DNA of 64,000 nt, from positions 244,687 through 308,686 of the forward strand of contig CACZBS010000002.1 of NCBI GenBank assembly GCA_902779455.1, given 5' to 3'. Position numbers and translations under genes: made by a program. Shown here piece after piece: positions 1 through 8,350 of the stretch. How positions within the stretch are numbered: position 1 is the stretch's first letter; each line of letters opens with the position of its first letter. The notes under the pieces are model-generated. The model had not been told where the DNA came from. It worked only from the letters and a program-made list of their open reading frames with translations, and ran no database searches. The stretch comes from an uncultured Prevotellaceae bacterium. Its GTDB lineage: Bacteria; Bacteroidota; Bacteroidia; Bacteroidales; Bacteroidaceae.

Positions 1-1
1 T

Positions 2-196
2 GGCCGCGAGGTCGAGAAGACACCGCTGCCTGAAGGACTGGGCGATGCCCCTGCCTACAAGGCATCCGAACGTGGCGGCGAAAGTAAGTCACGCAGTGGC
101 AGGAATCGTGGGCGAAGCGGACGAGGCCATAGCCGCGGACGAGGCAGAAACAGCGGCAAGAAGGGCGGAAAACCGTCTCCAACGGTCGAAAGCTGA
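2..196 (+). CDS. DEAD-box RNA helicase, C-terminal tail (partial)
   Basis: Only the last 64 codons are in the window; the gene starts upstream. The reading frame opens with GREVEKTPLPEGLGDAPAYK, which resembles the end of helicase domain 2 of Bacteroidales RhlE-type DEAD-box helicases. It then runs into a basic, Arg/Gly/Ser-rich tail (repeated RG, GRG and SR dipeptides) and stops at TGA 194-196. Such tails bind RNA non-specifically and tether the helicase to ribosomal or other structured RNA. No catalytic motif is visible because the core lies outside the window, so the assignment rests on the tail and the short conserved segment before it. Confidence 0.6.
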   Translation, partial: GREVEKTPLPEGLGDAPAYKASERGGESKSRSGRNRGRSGRGHSRGRGRNSGKKGGKPSPTVES

Positions 197-210
197 TGCT
201 TCTTTGCAGC

Positions 211-296
211 AAAGGACCGCTTTGACCTTAACAAAGGACCGTTGTGTGCCCAACACAACGGTCCTTCTTGTATGTCGAAGGACCGTTTTGAAATGA
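211..296. repeat. Intergenic 22-nt-pitch repeat array 1
   Basis: Four units start at 211, 233, 255 and 278 (pitch 22, 22, 23). Cores are AAAGGACCGCTTT, AAAGGACCGTTGT, ACAACGGTCCTT and AAGGACCGTTTT. Units 2 and 3 face each other and form a 14-bp perfect stem (234-247 with 253-266) that could end the upstream helicase transcript. It belongs to the same family as the arrays at 19729, 27819, 35689, 44602 and 60513. Confidence 0.8.
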
Positions 297-311
297 TAAA
301 TGAGGTGGTTG

Positions 312-343
312 TTTGGTGATTTAGTTTTTATTTCGTATCTTTG
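312..343 (+). promoter_or_regulatory. Bacteroidetes-type promoter of rsmG operon
   Basis: A -7 box TATCTTTG lies at 336-343, with TTTG at 312-315 about 20 nt upstream. This matches the Bacteroidetes sigma-ABfr consensus (TTTG, then TAnnTTTG). The start codon of rsmG follows 22 nt downstream. Confidence 0.7.
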
Positions 344-365
344 CAGCAAAATCTTATTATCTCGA

Positions 366-986
366 ATGGAACTAATAGAGAAATACTTCACCAAACTTAG
401 CGAGCGGCAGCGCCAGCAACTGGATGCCCTCGAGGGACTCTATCGTGAGTGGAACGAGAAAATCAATGTCATCTCGCGGAAGGATATCGACAACCTCTAC
501 CTGCACCATGTGCTCCACTCAATGGCCATCGGACGCTTTGTCAACTTCAGACCAGGCACCGAGGTGCTCGACTTCGGCACGGGCGGCGGGTTCCCAGGCA
601 TCCCCCTGGCCATTCTGTTCCCTGAATGTCAGTTCACGCTCATCGACGGCACAGGAAAGAAAATCCGTGTGGCACAGGAGGTCTGTCAGGCTATCGGACT
701 CAGCAACTGCAAGCCAGAACATCGTCGCGGCGAAGAGGAGCGAGGCCACTATGAGTTTGTGGTGAGTCGCGCCGTCATGCCCCTACCCGACCTGGTCAAG
801 ATTGTCCGCAAAAACATCTCGCGGACGCAACGCAACGCCCTGCCTAACGGAATTATCTGCCTGAAAGGAGGCGACGTTCAGAGTGAGATACAGCCATTCA
901 GGAAGATTGCCGAAGTCAGCGAGGTGAGCCAATGGTTCAGCGAAGAGTGGTTTAAAGAGAAACATTGCATCTACGTACCCCTATGA
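366..986 (+). CDS. rsmG: 16S rRNA (guanine527-N7)-methyltransferase RsmG
   Basis: A 206-residue protein of the usual RsmG/GidB length. It transfers a methyl group from SAM to N7 of G527 in 16S rRNA, in the 30S decoding region; loss usually gives low-level streptomycin resistance. The SAM-binding motif DFGTGGGFPG is at residues 69-78, preceded by LHHVLHS, and the later FVVSRAV segment is also typical. The ATG at 366 is chosen because the open frame upstream runs through the promoter at 336-343. The stop overlaps the next start (ATGA, 983-986), so it is translationally coupled to the MBL-fold gene. Confidence 0.93.
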   Translation: MELIEKYFTKLSERQRQQLDALEGLYREWNEKINVISRKDIDNLYLHHVLHSMAIGRFVNFRPGTEVLDFGTGGGFPGIPLAILFPECQFTLIDGTGKKIRVAQEVCQAIGLSNCKPEHRRGEEERGHYEFVVSRAVMPLPDLVKIVRKNISRTQRNALPNGIICLKGGDVQSEIQPFRKIAEVSEVSQWFSEEWFKEKHCIYVPL

Positions 987-1627
987 TAGATATCAAGTGC
1001 TTTAGTGTCAACATGTTGCAGGAGAATTGCTATATCGTGAGCGATGCTACCTGCGAAGCCGTCATCATTGACTGCGGCGCCTACTATGAAGCCGAGCGCA
1101 AGGCAATTGTCGACTATGTTCGCAAACAGCAGCTGAAGCCTCGCCACCTGCTCTGCACTCATGGCCACATGGATCATGTTTTTGGCGTGGACACCATCTA
1201 CGAAGAATTTGGGCTTAAGCCAGAGATTCATGTTGACGATGCAGAACTGCTGCTCAATGTCGACCAACAGACGCGTGACATGATTGGCATCGGCTATGAT
1301 CACCTTATACCACCATTGGGCGACTACTTGAAAGACGGCGACGAGGTCTCATTCGGAACCCACCTCCTGAAAGTGATCCACACCCCAGGGCATTCGCCTG
1401 GCGGCGTCGTGTTCTGGTGTGAGGCAGAGCAGGCCGTCTTCACTGGCGACACGCTTTTCCGCATGAGCGTAGGCCGCACCGATTTGCATCGCGGCTCGTG
1501 GCCCCAGCTGATGGAGAGTCTCACGACGCGATTGGCCCACCTGCCGGCTGAGACCATTGTCTATCCAGGCCATGGTCCACAGTCGAGAATCGGCGATGAG
1601 GTGCGAATGAACCCCTTCTTCAGATAA
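983..1627 (+). CDS. MBL-fold metallo-hydrolase (glyoxalase II-like)
   Basis: 214 residues with the metallo-beta-lactamase fold. The metal-binding motif THGHMDH (H60, H62, D64, H65) is complete. Further ligands appear in TPGHSPGG (His), FTGDTLF (Asp) and VYPGHGP (His), the set expected for a dinuclear zinc or iron thioester hydrolase of the GloB/YcbL type. The likely chemistry is hydrolysis of a thioester such as S-lactoylglutathione or an analogue; the real substrate cannot be read from sequence, and Bacteroidales generally lack glutathione. Start at ATG 983, overlapping the rsmG stop, rather than the upstream in-frame start at 965, which would overlap rsmG further. Confidence 0.85.
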   Translation: MIDIKCFSVNMLQENCYIVSDATCEAVIIDCGAYYEAERKAIVDYVRKQQLKPRHLLCTHGHMDHVFGVDTIYEEFGLKPEIHVDDAELLLNVDQQTRDMIGIGYDHLIPPLGDYLKDGDEVSFGTHLLKVIHTPGHSPGGVVFWCEAEQAVFTGDTLFRMSVGRTDLHRGSWPQLMESLTTRLAHLPAETIVYPGHGPQSRIGDEVRMNPFFR

Positions 1628-1646
1628 AAGACATCATTTAGAGACA

Positions 1647-2090
1647 ATGAACAGCGAATACATTCTAAGCATTTTCATTGCCGCCATGCTGGGTGGCATC
1701 ATCGGGTTTGAACGCGAATACAGGTCGAAGGAGGCAGGCTTCCGCACTCATTTCCTCGTAGGGTTGGGCAGCGGACTGTTCATGATTCTCTCGCTTCACG
1801 GGTTCGACGACTTCGTTGGCATACAAGGCATACAGCGCGACCCAAGCCGCATCGCGGCTCAGGTCGTCAGTGGTATGGGCTTTATTGGTGCCGGCACCAT
1901 AATTTTCCAGAAGAATGTGGTGAAAGGATTGACTACGGCAGCAGGGCTATGGGTGACATCGGCCATTGGCATGACAGCCGGAGCAGGCATGTATGGGCTT
2001 GCTGGCGTGTCGACATTGCTCGTCATCCTCTGCCTCGAAGGCTCCAACTTCATTCATCATCGCATCTTCCATGAGAAGCCTGAGGATTAG
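1647..2090 (+). CDS. MgtC/SapB family inner-membrane protein
   Basis: 147 residues with about four hydrophobic segments and the family hallmark GGIIGFEREYRSKEAGFRTH near the N-terminus, followed by GMGFIGAGTII and GLTTAAGLWVTSAIG. MgtC-family proteins are small membrane proteins tied to Mg2+ limitation, intracellular survival and regulation of ATP synthase or phosphate uptake in other bacteria. This copy lacks the extra C-terminal cytoplasmic domain of Salmonella MgtC, so it is the short SapB-like form. It lies 19 nt after the MBL gene, probably in the rsmG operon. It converges on the TPR gene at 2106. Confidence 0.85.
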   Translation: MNSEYILSIFIAAMLGGIIGFEREYRSKEAGFRTHFLVGLGSGLFMILSLHGFDDFVGIQGIQRDPSRIAAQVVSGMGFIGAGTIIFQKNVVKGLTTAAGLWVTSAIGMTAGAGMYGLAGVSTLLVILCLEGSNFIHHRIFHEKPED

Positions 2091-2105
2091 GCTTCTTCTT
2101 CACTC

Positions 2106-3770
2106 CTACTTCGAGTATTTCTCGATGAGTTCGTCGGCCTGCGTATCGCCGAGTTCTTTGGCCTTCTGCAGGTTCTTGATGCCATCTGCCTTCTGGCCTT
2201 TCAGACATTGAGCCACGCCAAGGAACAGGTAGCCATCGCTGAAGTCCGGAGCCACGGCAATGCACTGTTGTGCAGATTGAATGGCCTCGTCGAAATAGCC
2301 TACGCGCACCTCGAGCGAAGCTTTTTCTGCATAGTAAAGCTCCTCCGTAGGATTGATCTCAGTAGCGCGGGTGATGTCGTTGAGGGCCTGTTGGAAGAGT
2401 CGTCCACCCAGTTCCGCCTGATAGCGAAGATAATAGAAATTGTCATTCACCTGAGTCTTCATCAATTCTTCGTATTCATTCAGGTCTGTGACTGCTGCCC
2501 GATATTTCCCCGCATCCAGACAAGCCTGGGCGCGAGCCAGCAAATAGGTGGAGGCCTCCTTTAGATAAGGACGAGAGAAAGTAGCCACAGCGCTGTCCAA
2601 CAGGGCAATCTGGCCAATGGTGTCGCCCTGCATCACCTTACACCTCGATGCTTCATAGAATATCTCTGGTGAACGAAGCGACGACTGGAACAGTTGCTCA
2701 TAAATATTGCTGGCCTTAGCGTATTCTTTCTGGGCAAAGAGAATATAGGCCTTATGCTGCAGGAAGCCAGGCTGCGGATTGATCTCGTAGGCTTTGTCGA
2801 CTTCCTGAAGGGCCTGTTCGTAGTTCCACGCATCATAGGAAACTTGGGGCTTGTAGAGCGCTTTCTGATACATCAGCCTCGAATACGTGAAGTGAACTTC
2901 TTCTGGTCGCGTGGCTGTTTTTAGCGCCTGTGCAATATAGCGGTCTGCCTCTTCATACTTGTCGCCACCTGCTGCCAGTTGGGCCTTATAGATATAGCCG
3001 TCTTGCTCTGTCGGGAACTGACGAATGAAATCATCTACAAGGGTTGCGTAGCTGACTGAATCAAGTGTCGAGGCTGCCACGTAAAGCGTCAATAGAGCCT
3101 GTCCGACCTCTGCTGGCAGGGCTTTCTTTATATATGTAGAGCGAAGCACAGGGTCGTTGATGCTGAGTCCAGTCAGACGAAGGCTGTCAGCAAAGCGGGC
3201 GCTGACTGCATAGCTCGTGGCGCTGTTGCCTGCAGAAGATTGCATGAGACCAACCACCTCGCCTGCTTCATTGAGCAAGGGCGCACTGAGGGAGTTCTCG
3301 GGCATGGCCATATTAAGCGTATAGTACGCATAGTCGCCGTTGAACAATTCTGCCTTCGTGACCTCGCCTTTTTTCATGAGCTTCATGTCTCGATAGGGCA
3401 AGAGCCAGACGGGCGCGTGCTCAGCCTGCATGTTGAGGGCAATGGGCAGTGCAACCGCCTTCTTAATGTCAACGCGGAACTTGGCGACATCATAGGTCTC
3501 GTTAGCTCCGAGGATATGAGTCACTTCGTATTCCTTTCCTGATGCATCGATAACCACTGCACGCTGAGCCCCCTTGAAAGGCTGGAAACTGCTAACGGCG
3601 TCACCTGTCTCATTGACGAAGAAGCCATTGGCGTCGCCAAGTAGTGTTCCGTCAGGCGCAAAGGTTTTCAATAGGAAAACAGACTTGAGGGCTTTCTTGC
3701 TCCATGAGGGCTGAGAATAGGCTACGATAGAAATAAGGAATAAGCTAAATAACAAATATATACGTTTCAT
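2106..3770 (-). CDS. Secreted TPR protein with degenerate trypsin-like domain
   Basis: 554 residues. A signal peptide (MKRIYLLFSLFLISIVAYSQ) is followed by a chymotrypsin-like fold at about 20-210, then TPR repeats from about 245 to the end. The protease part keeps the family layout (NGFFVNETGDAV; DVAKFRV; PLLNEAGEVVGLM). The His region reads SSFQPF rather than NxHV, and the usual GxSGGP loop reads NSLSAPL, where the aligned nucleophile position is Leu, so it is probably a pseudoprotease. The TPRs suggest a periplasmic scaffold or adaptor. Its start overlaps the recN stop by 4 nt, so it is co-transcribed with recN. The specific function is unknown. Confidence 0.75.
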   Translation of the reverse strand: MKRIYLLFSLFLISIVAYSQPSWSKKALKSVFLLKTFAPDGTLLGDANGFFVNETGDAVSSFQPFKGAQRAVVIDASGKEYEVTHILGANETYDVAKFRVDIKKAVALPIALNMQAEHAPVWLLPYRDMKLMKKGEVTKAELFNGDYAYYTLNMAMPENSLSAPLLNEAGEVVGLMQSSAGNSATSYAVSARFADSLRLTGLSINDPVLRSTYIKKALPAEVGQALLTLYVAASTLDSVSYATLVDDFIRQFPTEQDGYIYKAQLAAGGDKYEEADRYIAQALKTATRPEEVHFTYSRLMYQKALYKPQVSYDAWNYEQALQEVDKAYEINPQPGFLQHKAYILFAQKEYAKASNIYEQLFQSSLRSPEIFYEASRCKVMQGDTIGQIALLDSAVATFSRPYLKEASTYLLARAQACLDAGKYRAAVTDLNEYEELMKTQVNDNFYYLRYQAELGGRLFQQALNDITRATEINPTEELYYAEKASLEVRVGYFDEAIQSAQQCIAVAPDFSDGYLFLGVAQCLKGQKADGIKNLQKAKELGDTQADELIEKYSK

Positions 3771-5425
3771 ATTTTAAGTAATTCTTTAGCGTTCTGAATA
3801 GCGGCATCTGTCACGTCGGAGCCACTGAGCATTTGGGCAATTTCGTTTATCCGCTCGTCTGGGCCGAGCTGCAGCATGTGGCTGGTAGTACCTTGAGGCG
3901 TCTCATCCTTATATACCTTATAGTGCGTCGAACCTTTGGCGGCTATCTGGGGCAAATGCGTGATACTGATAACCTGACGGTCCTGCGCCCCCATCTCCTG
4001 CATCATCTGAGCCATTTGTTCAGCAATCTTGCCACTGACGCCTGTATCAATCTCGTCAAAGATAATGGTGGGCAGTTTGACAGCACCGCTAATCATCGCC
4101 TTCAAGGCCAGCATGACTCGGGCAATCTCACCGCCTGAGGCAACCTGTGCAACAGGCTGTAATGGCGTAGAAGAGTTGGCACTGAACAGGAATGCCACCT
4201 TGTCCTGTCCAGTCCTCTGTAATTCACTCTTGGAAAGCTCTATCTGGAATCTCACCTTTGGCATACCAAGAGGAACAAGTCGTTTTAGCATCTGTTGCTC
4301 GATGAGCTCCGAGGCGGCTTTGCGCTTACTGGTCAGTTCATTAGCTAACGTGATGCATAACTGATGAGCTTTTTCGACTTGTTGCTTAAGCTCGTCGACC
4401 GCATCGGCGCTGTTTTCCATCTGCGAGATGCGTCGCTCCAGGTCTTTCTGGATGGCCAACAGTTCTTCAACAGTCTGAACGCGATACTTCTTTTCCAGAT
4501 CATAGATCCGATCCAGCCTTGCATTGATGGCATCCATTTCGGCGGGGTCGAAATCGATATTCTCCAAACATGTGCTGACCTCGTCAGCTATATCCTTCAG
4601 TTCAATATAAGAACTCTGCAGCCGTTCTGCAAGTTCTTTGGCCTTAGGATAGACGTGTTCAATGTCATGCAATGCTGTTGTCGTCCATTTCAATCGCGCC
4701 ACCACCCCACTCTCTTCGTCGAGGAGGTGATTCTCCGCTTTGAAGAAGGCCTGCTTGATGTCTTCTGCATGCGTCATCGTGTCGGCACGCGCTTCCAGAT
4801 CCTCCTGCTCGTCAGCAACCAATCGTGCTGCCGTGAGTTCTTCAAACTGGAACTGCAGAAAATCTTTGTTGCGCTCATTCTGCTCAATCTCGTCAAGCAA
4901 CATCTGCAAGCGACGCTGAAGCTCCTGATAGTCAGCGTATGAACGGGCATACGCTTCCAACTCATTACTGTCTTGTGCGATAATATCAACGACTTGCAGC
5001 TGAAAGTCGTGCTTGTTGATGAGCAGGTTCTGATGCTGTGAGTGGACGTCGACCAGCCTCTCACCCAACTCTTTGAGAAGTGTGAGCGCCACGGGCGAAT
5101 CATTGACGAAGGCACGGCTCTTACCCGATGCCGTCAATTCGCGGCGAATAATAGTGTCCGTAGCGTCGTATTCTATGTCATTCTGTTCGAAGAATGGCTT
5201 CATCTTATAACGTGACAGATCAAAGTGTGCTTCAATGATGCATTTATCTGCCCCCTGCTTGATGGTCTTCAAATCGGCCCTCTGTCCCAGAAGCAGGCCG
5301 ATAGCTCCCAGTATAATGCTCTTGCCGGCACCCGTCTCACCTGTGATGACAGAGAATCCGCTGCTGAACTCCATATCGAGCTCATCGATAAGCGTAAAAT
5401 TCCTAATATAAAGATGTTTCAGCAT
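3767..5425 (-). CDS. recN: DNA repair protein RecN
   Basis: 552 residues, normal for RecN, an SMC-like ATPase that acts early in double-strand break repair. The Walker A motif GETGAGKS is at residues 29-36. A long coiled-coil middle follows, and the ABC head is completed by VASGGEIARVMLALK and the Walker B/D-loop segment TIIFDEIDTGVSG, with the H-loop in ISITHLPQIAA. The N-terminus MLKHLYIRNFTLIDELDMEF is typical. It is the first gene of a two-gene operon with the TPR/pseudoprotease gene. The tRNA-Pro gene lies just upstream on the same strand. Confidence 0.95.
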   Translation of the reverse strand: MLKHLYIRNFTLIDELDMEFSSGFSVITGETGAGKSIILGAIGLLLGQRADLKTIKQGADKCIIEAHFDLSRYKMKPFFEQNDIEYDATDTIIRRELTASGKSRAFVNDSPVALTLLKELGERLVDVHSQHQNLLINKHDFQLQVVDIIAQDSNELEAYARSYADYQELQRRLQMLLDEIEQNERNKDFLQFQFEELTAARLVADEQEDLEARADTMTHAEDIKQAFFKAENHLLDEESGVVARLKWTTTALHDIEHVYPKAKELAERLQSSYIELKDIADEVSTCLENIDFDPAEMDAINARLDRIYDLEKKYRVQTVEELLAIQKDLERRISQMENSADAVDELKQQVEKAHQLCITLANELTSKRKAASELIEQQMLKRLVPLGMPKVRFQIELSKSELQRTGQDKVAFLFSANSSTPLQPVAQVASGGEIARVMLALKAMISGAVKLPTIIFDEIDTGVSGKIAEQMAQMMQEMGAQDRQVISITHLPQIAAKGSTHYKVYKDETPQGTTSHMLQLGPDERINEIAQMLSGSDVTDAAIQNAKELLKI

Positions 5426-5441
5426 AATCCCTCATATAAAG

Positions 5442-5478
5442 AAAAAAATCCCGACAGCCCGCAGGGGACAATCGGGAG
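5442..5478 (-). terminator. Terminator downstream of tRNA-Pro
   Basis: On the minus strand a TCCCGA...TCGGGA stem (arms 5472-5477 and 5449-5454, with further pairing of the G/C-rich interior) is followed by seven Ts (5442-5448). It sits between tRNA-Pro and recN. Confidence 0.6.
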
Positions 5479-5496
5479 TCTTCCACATTACTATAG

Positions 5497-5569
5497 TCGA
5501 GGTGACAGGACTCGAACCTGCGACATCCTGGTCCCAAACCAGGAACGCTACCAACTGCGCTACACCTCG
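5497..5569 (-). tRNA. tRNA-Pro (TGG)
   Basis: 73 nt on the minus strand. The acceptor stem CGAGGTG/CACCTCG pairs fully. The D-arm contains AGTTGGTAG and the T-loop GGTTCGAGTCC. The anticodon stem CCTGG/CCAGG encloses the loop TTTGGGA, giving anticodon TGG. CCA is not encoded. A minus-strand -7 box (TACCTTTG) lies just upstream, at about 5587-5594. Confidence 0.95.
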
Positions 5570-5701
5570 TGCTATATTGCGGCTGCAAAGGTACTAATTT
5601 TAGTTCATAGTTCGTAGTTCAAAGTTCACAATTTTCTTTCGAATTAGCAAACTTTAACCACTCTGACAACAGGCCTGAGTTATCAACAACGAACTAATGG
5701 C

Positions 5702-6889
5702 TCACTTAATGATACCTTGCTCAACGAAAATCTTCTTCAGCGCTATCACCGAACGTTCCACCTGCTCCTGCGTATGAGTTGCCATCAAGGCATAACGCAC
5801 CAACGTGTCCTGAGGTGCACAGGCGGGTGGAATAACGGGATTAATGAACACACCAGCGTTGAAGGCTAGTGCCGTGACAAGGAATGTTTTCTCCGTATCG
5901 CGCACATAGAGAGGGATAATGGGGCTCTCCGTCTCACCTATTTCAAAACCCTCTTCACGGAATCGCTTCAGAGCGTAACGAGTGACTGACCACAAGCGCT
6001 CAATCCGCTCCGGCTCCTGCTGTATGATGTGCAGAGCTTCCATCGCTGCAGCAGTAGCAGCCGGGGTATTCGATGCCGAGAAAATGTAAGTACGGCAATG
6101 ATGGCGCAGGAAGTTGATGGTGTCAAAATCAGCAGCAATAAAACCGCCAATACTGGCAAGCGACTTCGAGAAGGTGCCCATGATCAGATCAACATCCTGC
6201 GTCAGGCCAAAGTGGTCGCAAACGCCACGGCCCTGACGGCCAAAAACACCTATACCATGTGCCTCGTCGACCATCACAGAGCAATTATACTTCTTCTTCA
6301 GAGCAACAATCTCTGGCAGCTTGGCCAAATCGCCCTCCATAGAGAACACGCCATCGACGACAATCAACTTGATGGCCTCCAGAGGCAGTCGCTGCAGCAC
6401 ACGCTCCAGATCCTCCATGTCATTATGCTTGTAGTGCAACTGTTTGGCAAAAGCCAGACGACGGCCGTCGACAATACTGGCATGATCACGATCGTCGCAA
6501 ATCACATAGTCGTCCTTACTGAGCAATGCTGGTATGACACCTTGGTTGACACTGAACCCCGTTGAAAAGCAAAGACAATCTTCCTTACCTATGAATTCGG
6601 CTATCTCCTTTTCCAGCTTCACGTGAAGATCGAGTGTGCCGTTGAGGAAACGGCTGCCTGCACAGCCTGTTCCATATTTTTCAAGTGCCTCTTTAGCCTT
6701 GTCTATGATGCGTTGGTCACCAGTCAGCCCCGTATAGGCATTCGAGCCAAACATCAGAACCTTGTGGCCTCCCATTTCGACCTCAGTGCCCTGCTTGCCG
6801 GTGATTTCACGGAAATAAGGATAAACCCCTTTGGCCATAAATTCCTGTGGCAATCGGTACTCCTTGAATCTTTCTTGTAGTTGTCCCAT
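5702..6889 (-). CDS. Serine palmitoyltransferase-type PLP enzyme
   Basis: 395 residues of the alpha-oxoamine synthase family (fold type I PLP enzymes that join an acyl-CoA to an amino acid). PLP-binding features are visible: VDEAHGIGV (Asp208) and the Schiff-base lysine in GTFSKSLASIGG (Lys242). HHCRTYIFSAS and the N-terminal FREITGKQGTEVEMGG fit Bacteroidetes serine palmitoyltransferase, which makes 3-ketosphinganine for membrane sphingolipids. KBL or BioF are the alternatives and cannot be excluded by sequence alone. The divergent neighbour is a lipid kinase of the LCB5/DagK class, which supports a lipid role. A -7 box TAACTTTG lies at 6924-6931 on the minus strand. Confidence 0.75.
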   Translation of the reverse strand: MGQLQERFKEYRLPQEFMAKGVYPYFREITGKQGTEVEMGGHKVLMFGSNAYTGLTGDQRIIDKAKEALEKYGTGCAGSRFLNGTLDLHVKLEKEIAEFIGKEDCLCFSTGFSVNQGVIPALLSKDDYVICDDRDHASIVDGRRLAFAKQLHYKHNDMEDLERVLQRLPLEAIKLIVVDGVFSMEGDLAKLPEIVALKKKYNCSVMVDEAHGIGVFGRQGRGVCDHFGLTQDVDLIMGTFSKSLASIGGFIAADFDTINFLRHHCRTYIFSASNTPAATAAAMEALHIIQQEPERIERLWSVTRYALKRFREEGFEIGETESPIIPLYVRDTEKTFLVTALAFNAGVFINPVIPPACAPQDTLVRYALMATHTQEQVERSVIALKKIFVEQGIIK

Positions 6890-6923
6890 AACGTTTTATA
6901 GGTTTTCACTTTTAAACAGGCTG

Positions 6924-6931
6924 CAAAGTTA
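6924..6931 (-). promoter_or_regulatory. -7 box of the serine palmitoyltransferase-type gene
   Basis: TAACTTTG on the minus strand, 34 nt before the start codon. No clear TTTG is seen at the ideal -33 distance. Confidence 0.55.
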
Positions 6932-7026
6932 CACAAAATAATTCAAATTACCTCCATTTTTCCCAATAATTGTTCTATTTAAGTTATTTTTATATCTGCA
7001 TTACCTGCTTTTCCGTCTTTTTTTTG

Positions 7027-7034
7027 TAAATTTG
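7027..7034 (+). promoter_or_regulatory. -7 box of the lipid kinase gene, almost at the start codon
   Basis: TAAATTTG ends 5 nt before ATG 7040. With the usual Bacteroidetes spacing the transcript would begin at or next to the start codon, so the message should be leaderless or nearly so. Confidence 0.55.
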
Positions 7035-7039
7035 CCGCT

Positions 7040-8005
7040 ATGCAAAATCAAAAGAAGAAAATCGTGTTCGTCGTCAACCCTATTTCGGGCACCCGCTCGA
7101 AGGAAGGGCTGAAAAAGCTTATCACAGAAACGATCGATTCCGACAAATACGACTGGCACATCGTCAGCACGGCCTATGCTGGCCACGCATCAGTCATTGC
7201 AGCCCAGTGCGTCGACGAACATGTCGACATCTGCGTTGCTGTCGGAGGCGACGGGACTGTCAACGAAGTAGCCCGTTCCCTCGTCCAGAGCCAGACAGCA
7301 CTGGGCATCATTCCCTGCGGCTCCGGAAATGGGCTGGCCCGTCATCTTTGTCTACCTATGGACGCAAAAGGCGCCATCGAAATAATCAACCTGGGGCGCA
7401 TCGAGTCGTTCGACTATGGCATCATCAACAGGCAGCCATTCTTTTGTACCTGTGGCGTAGGCTTCGATGCTTTCGTATCACTCAAGTTTGCCGAAGCAGG
7501 CAAGCGCGGACTTGTCACCTACGTTGAGAATGTACTCAAGGAAGGCCTGAAATACAAACCTGAGACCTATATCATCGAAGACGAGACAGGGACCCATCAC
7601 TACAAGGCCTTTCTCATCACCTGTGCTAACGCCGCCCAATACGGTAACAACGCCTACATCGCTCCTGGAGCTTCCATGCAAGACGGTCTCATGGACGTCA
7701 TCGTCATGGAGCCATTCAATGTAATGGAGGCTCCAAAGCTTGCCATGGACCTCTTTGCCAAGACCCTCAGCAGCAACTCCAGCATCAAGACATTCCAGGC
7801 ACGCCGCGTCCACATCCGCCGCCAAGCTCCAGGCGCAGTTCACTACGACGGCGACCCCATACAAATGGGCACCGACATCGACGTCGAGATGCGTCCCCTC
7901 GGCTTACGTGCCGTTGTCAATCCCGAGGCTATCGAAGACAAAGCCCATCCCAACAAAATGGTCAACACGATTAGCAGTATTATGAACAAAATGATTATAA
8001 AATAG
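7040..8005 (+). CDS. Diacylglycerol kinase-family lipid kinase
   Basis: 321 residues. The nucleotide-binding signature GGDGTVNEV is at 69-77, after the N-terminal strand-loop VFVVNPISGTRS, and is followed by IIPCGSGNGLARHL, the second glycine-rich motif of the DAGK/sphingosine-kinase (LCB5) superfamily. The C-terminal beta-sandwich is present (QDGLMDVIVMEPF; AVHYDGDPIQ). The enzyme phosphorylates a lipid hydroxyl at the inner membrane. Diacylglycerol is the default guess, but a sphingoid base or ceramide is possible because the divergent gene is a serine palmitoyltransferase-type enzyme. Confidence 0.85.
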   Translation: MQNQKKKIVFVVNPISGTRSKEGLKKLITETIDSDKYDWHIVSTAYAGHASVIAAQCVDEHVDICVAVGGDGTVNEVARSLVQSQTALGIIPCGSGNGLARHLCLPMDAKGAIEIINLGRIESFDYGIINRQPFFCTCGVGFDAFVSLKFAEAGKRGLVTYVENVLKEGLKYKPETYIIEDETGTHHYKAFLITCANAAQYGNNAYIAPGASMQDGLMDVIVMEPFNVMEAPKLAMDLFAKTLSSNSSIKTFQARRVHIRRQAPGAVHYDGDPIQMGTDIDVEMRPLGLRAVVNPEAIEDKAHPNKMVNTISSIMNKMIIK

Positions 8006-8056
8006 TCGCGCGCGTTCCATATTATTCTTTTATTAAAAACTATTCTTTTCAGAAGC

Positions 8057-8350
8057 ATGCAGACCATTCTCGTCGTCATAATATTAACGTCAGCAGTCAT
8101 CTATGCCGTCTGGCGTATACTACGCAGCATACTCAACACCTCCGACCCATGTCTGGGCTGCTCTGGCTGCGCCCTAAAGGCGCGGAACAGGGAAAATAAA
8201 GCATGCCAAGAGAAAAAGTTGAAAAAAAATTTGGCCGATTCAGGAAAAAGTATTACCTTTGCATCCGCAAACGAGAAGGAGAGTTGGCAGAGTGATCGAT
8301 CGCGCTGGACTCGAAATCCGGTATACCCTTTTCGGGTATCGGGGGTTTGA
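8057..8350 (+). CDS. Small Cys-rich membrane protein (FeoB-associated type)
   Basis: The N-terminal 45 residues carry one membrane helix (about 4-24) followed by DPCLGCSGCALK, four-residue-spaced cysteines as in the short 'FeoB-associated Cys-rich membrane protein' family, and a basic Lys-rich segment. Those proteins usually end at 45-60 residues. Here the frame stays open to residue 97 and stops only inside tRNA-Ser, passing through the tRNA promoter. The last 35-40 residues are therefore unlikely to be conserved; a lost stop codon or a frameshift near the end are options. No feoA or feoB is adjacent in the window. Confidence 0.6.
   Translation: MQTILVVIILTSAVIYAVWRILRSILNTSDPCLGCSGCALKARNRENKACQEKKLKKNLADSGKSITFASANEKESWQSDRSRWTRNPVYPFRVSGV
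8230..8261 (+). promoter_or_regulatory. Promoter of tRNA-Ser
   Basis: TTTG at 8230-8233 and TACCTTTG at 8254-8261, 20 nt apart. It lies inside the open frame of the small Cys-rich protein. Confidence 0.7.
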
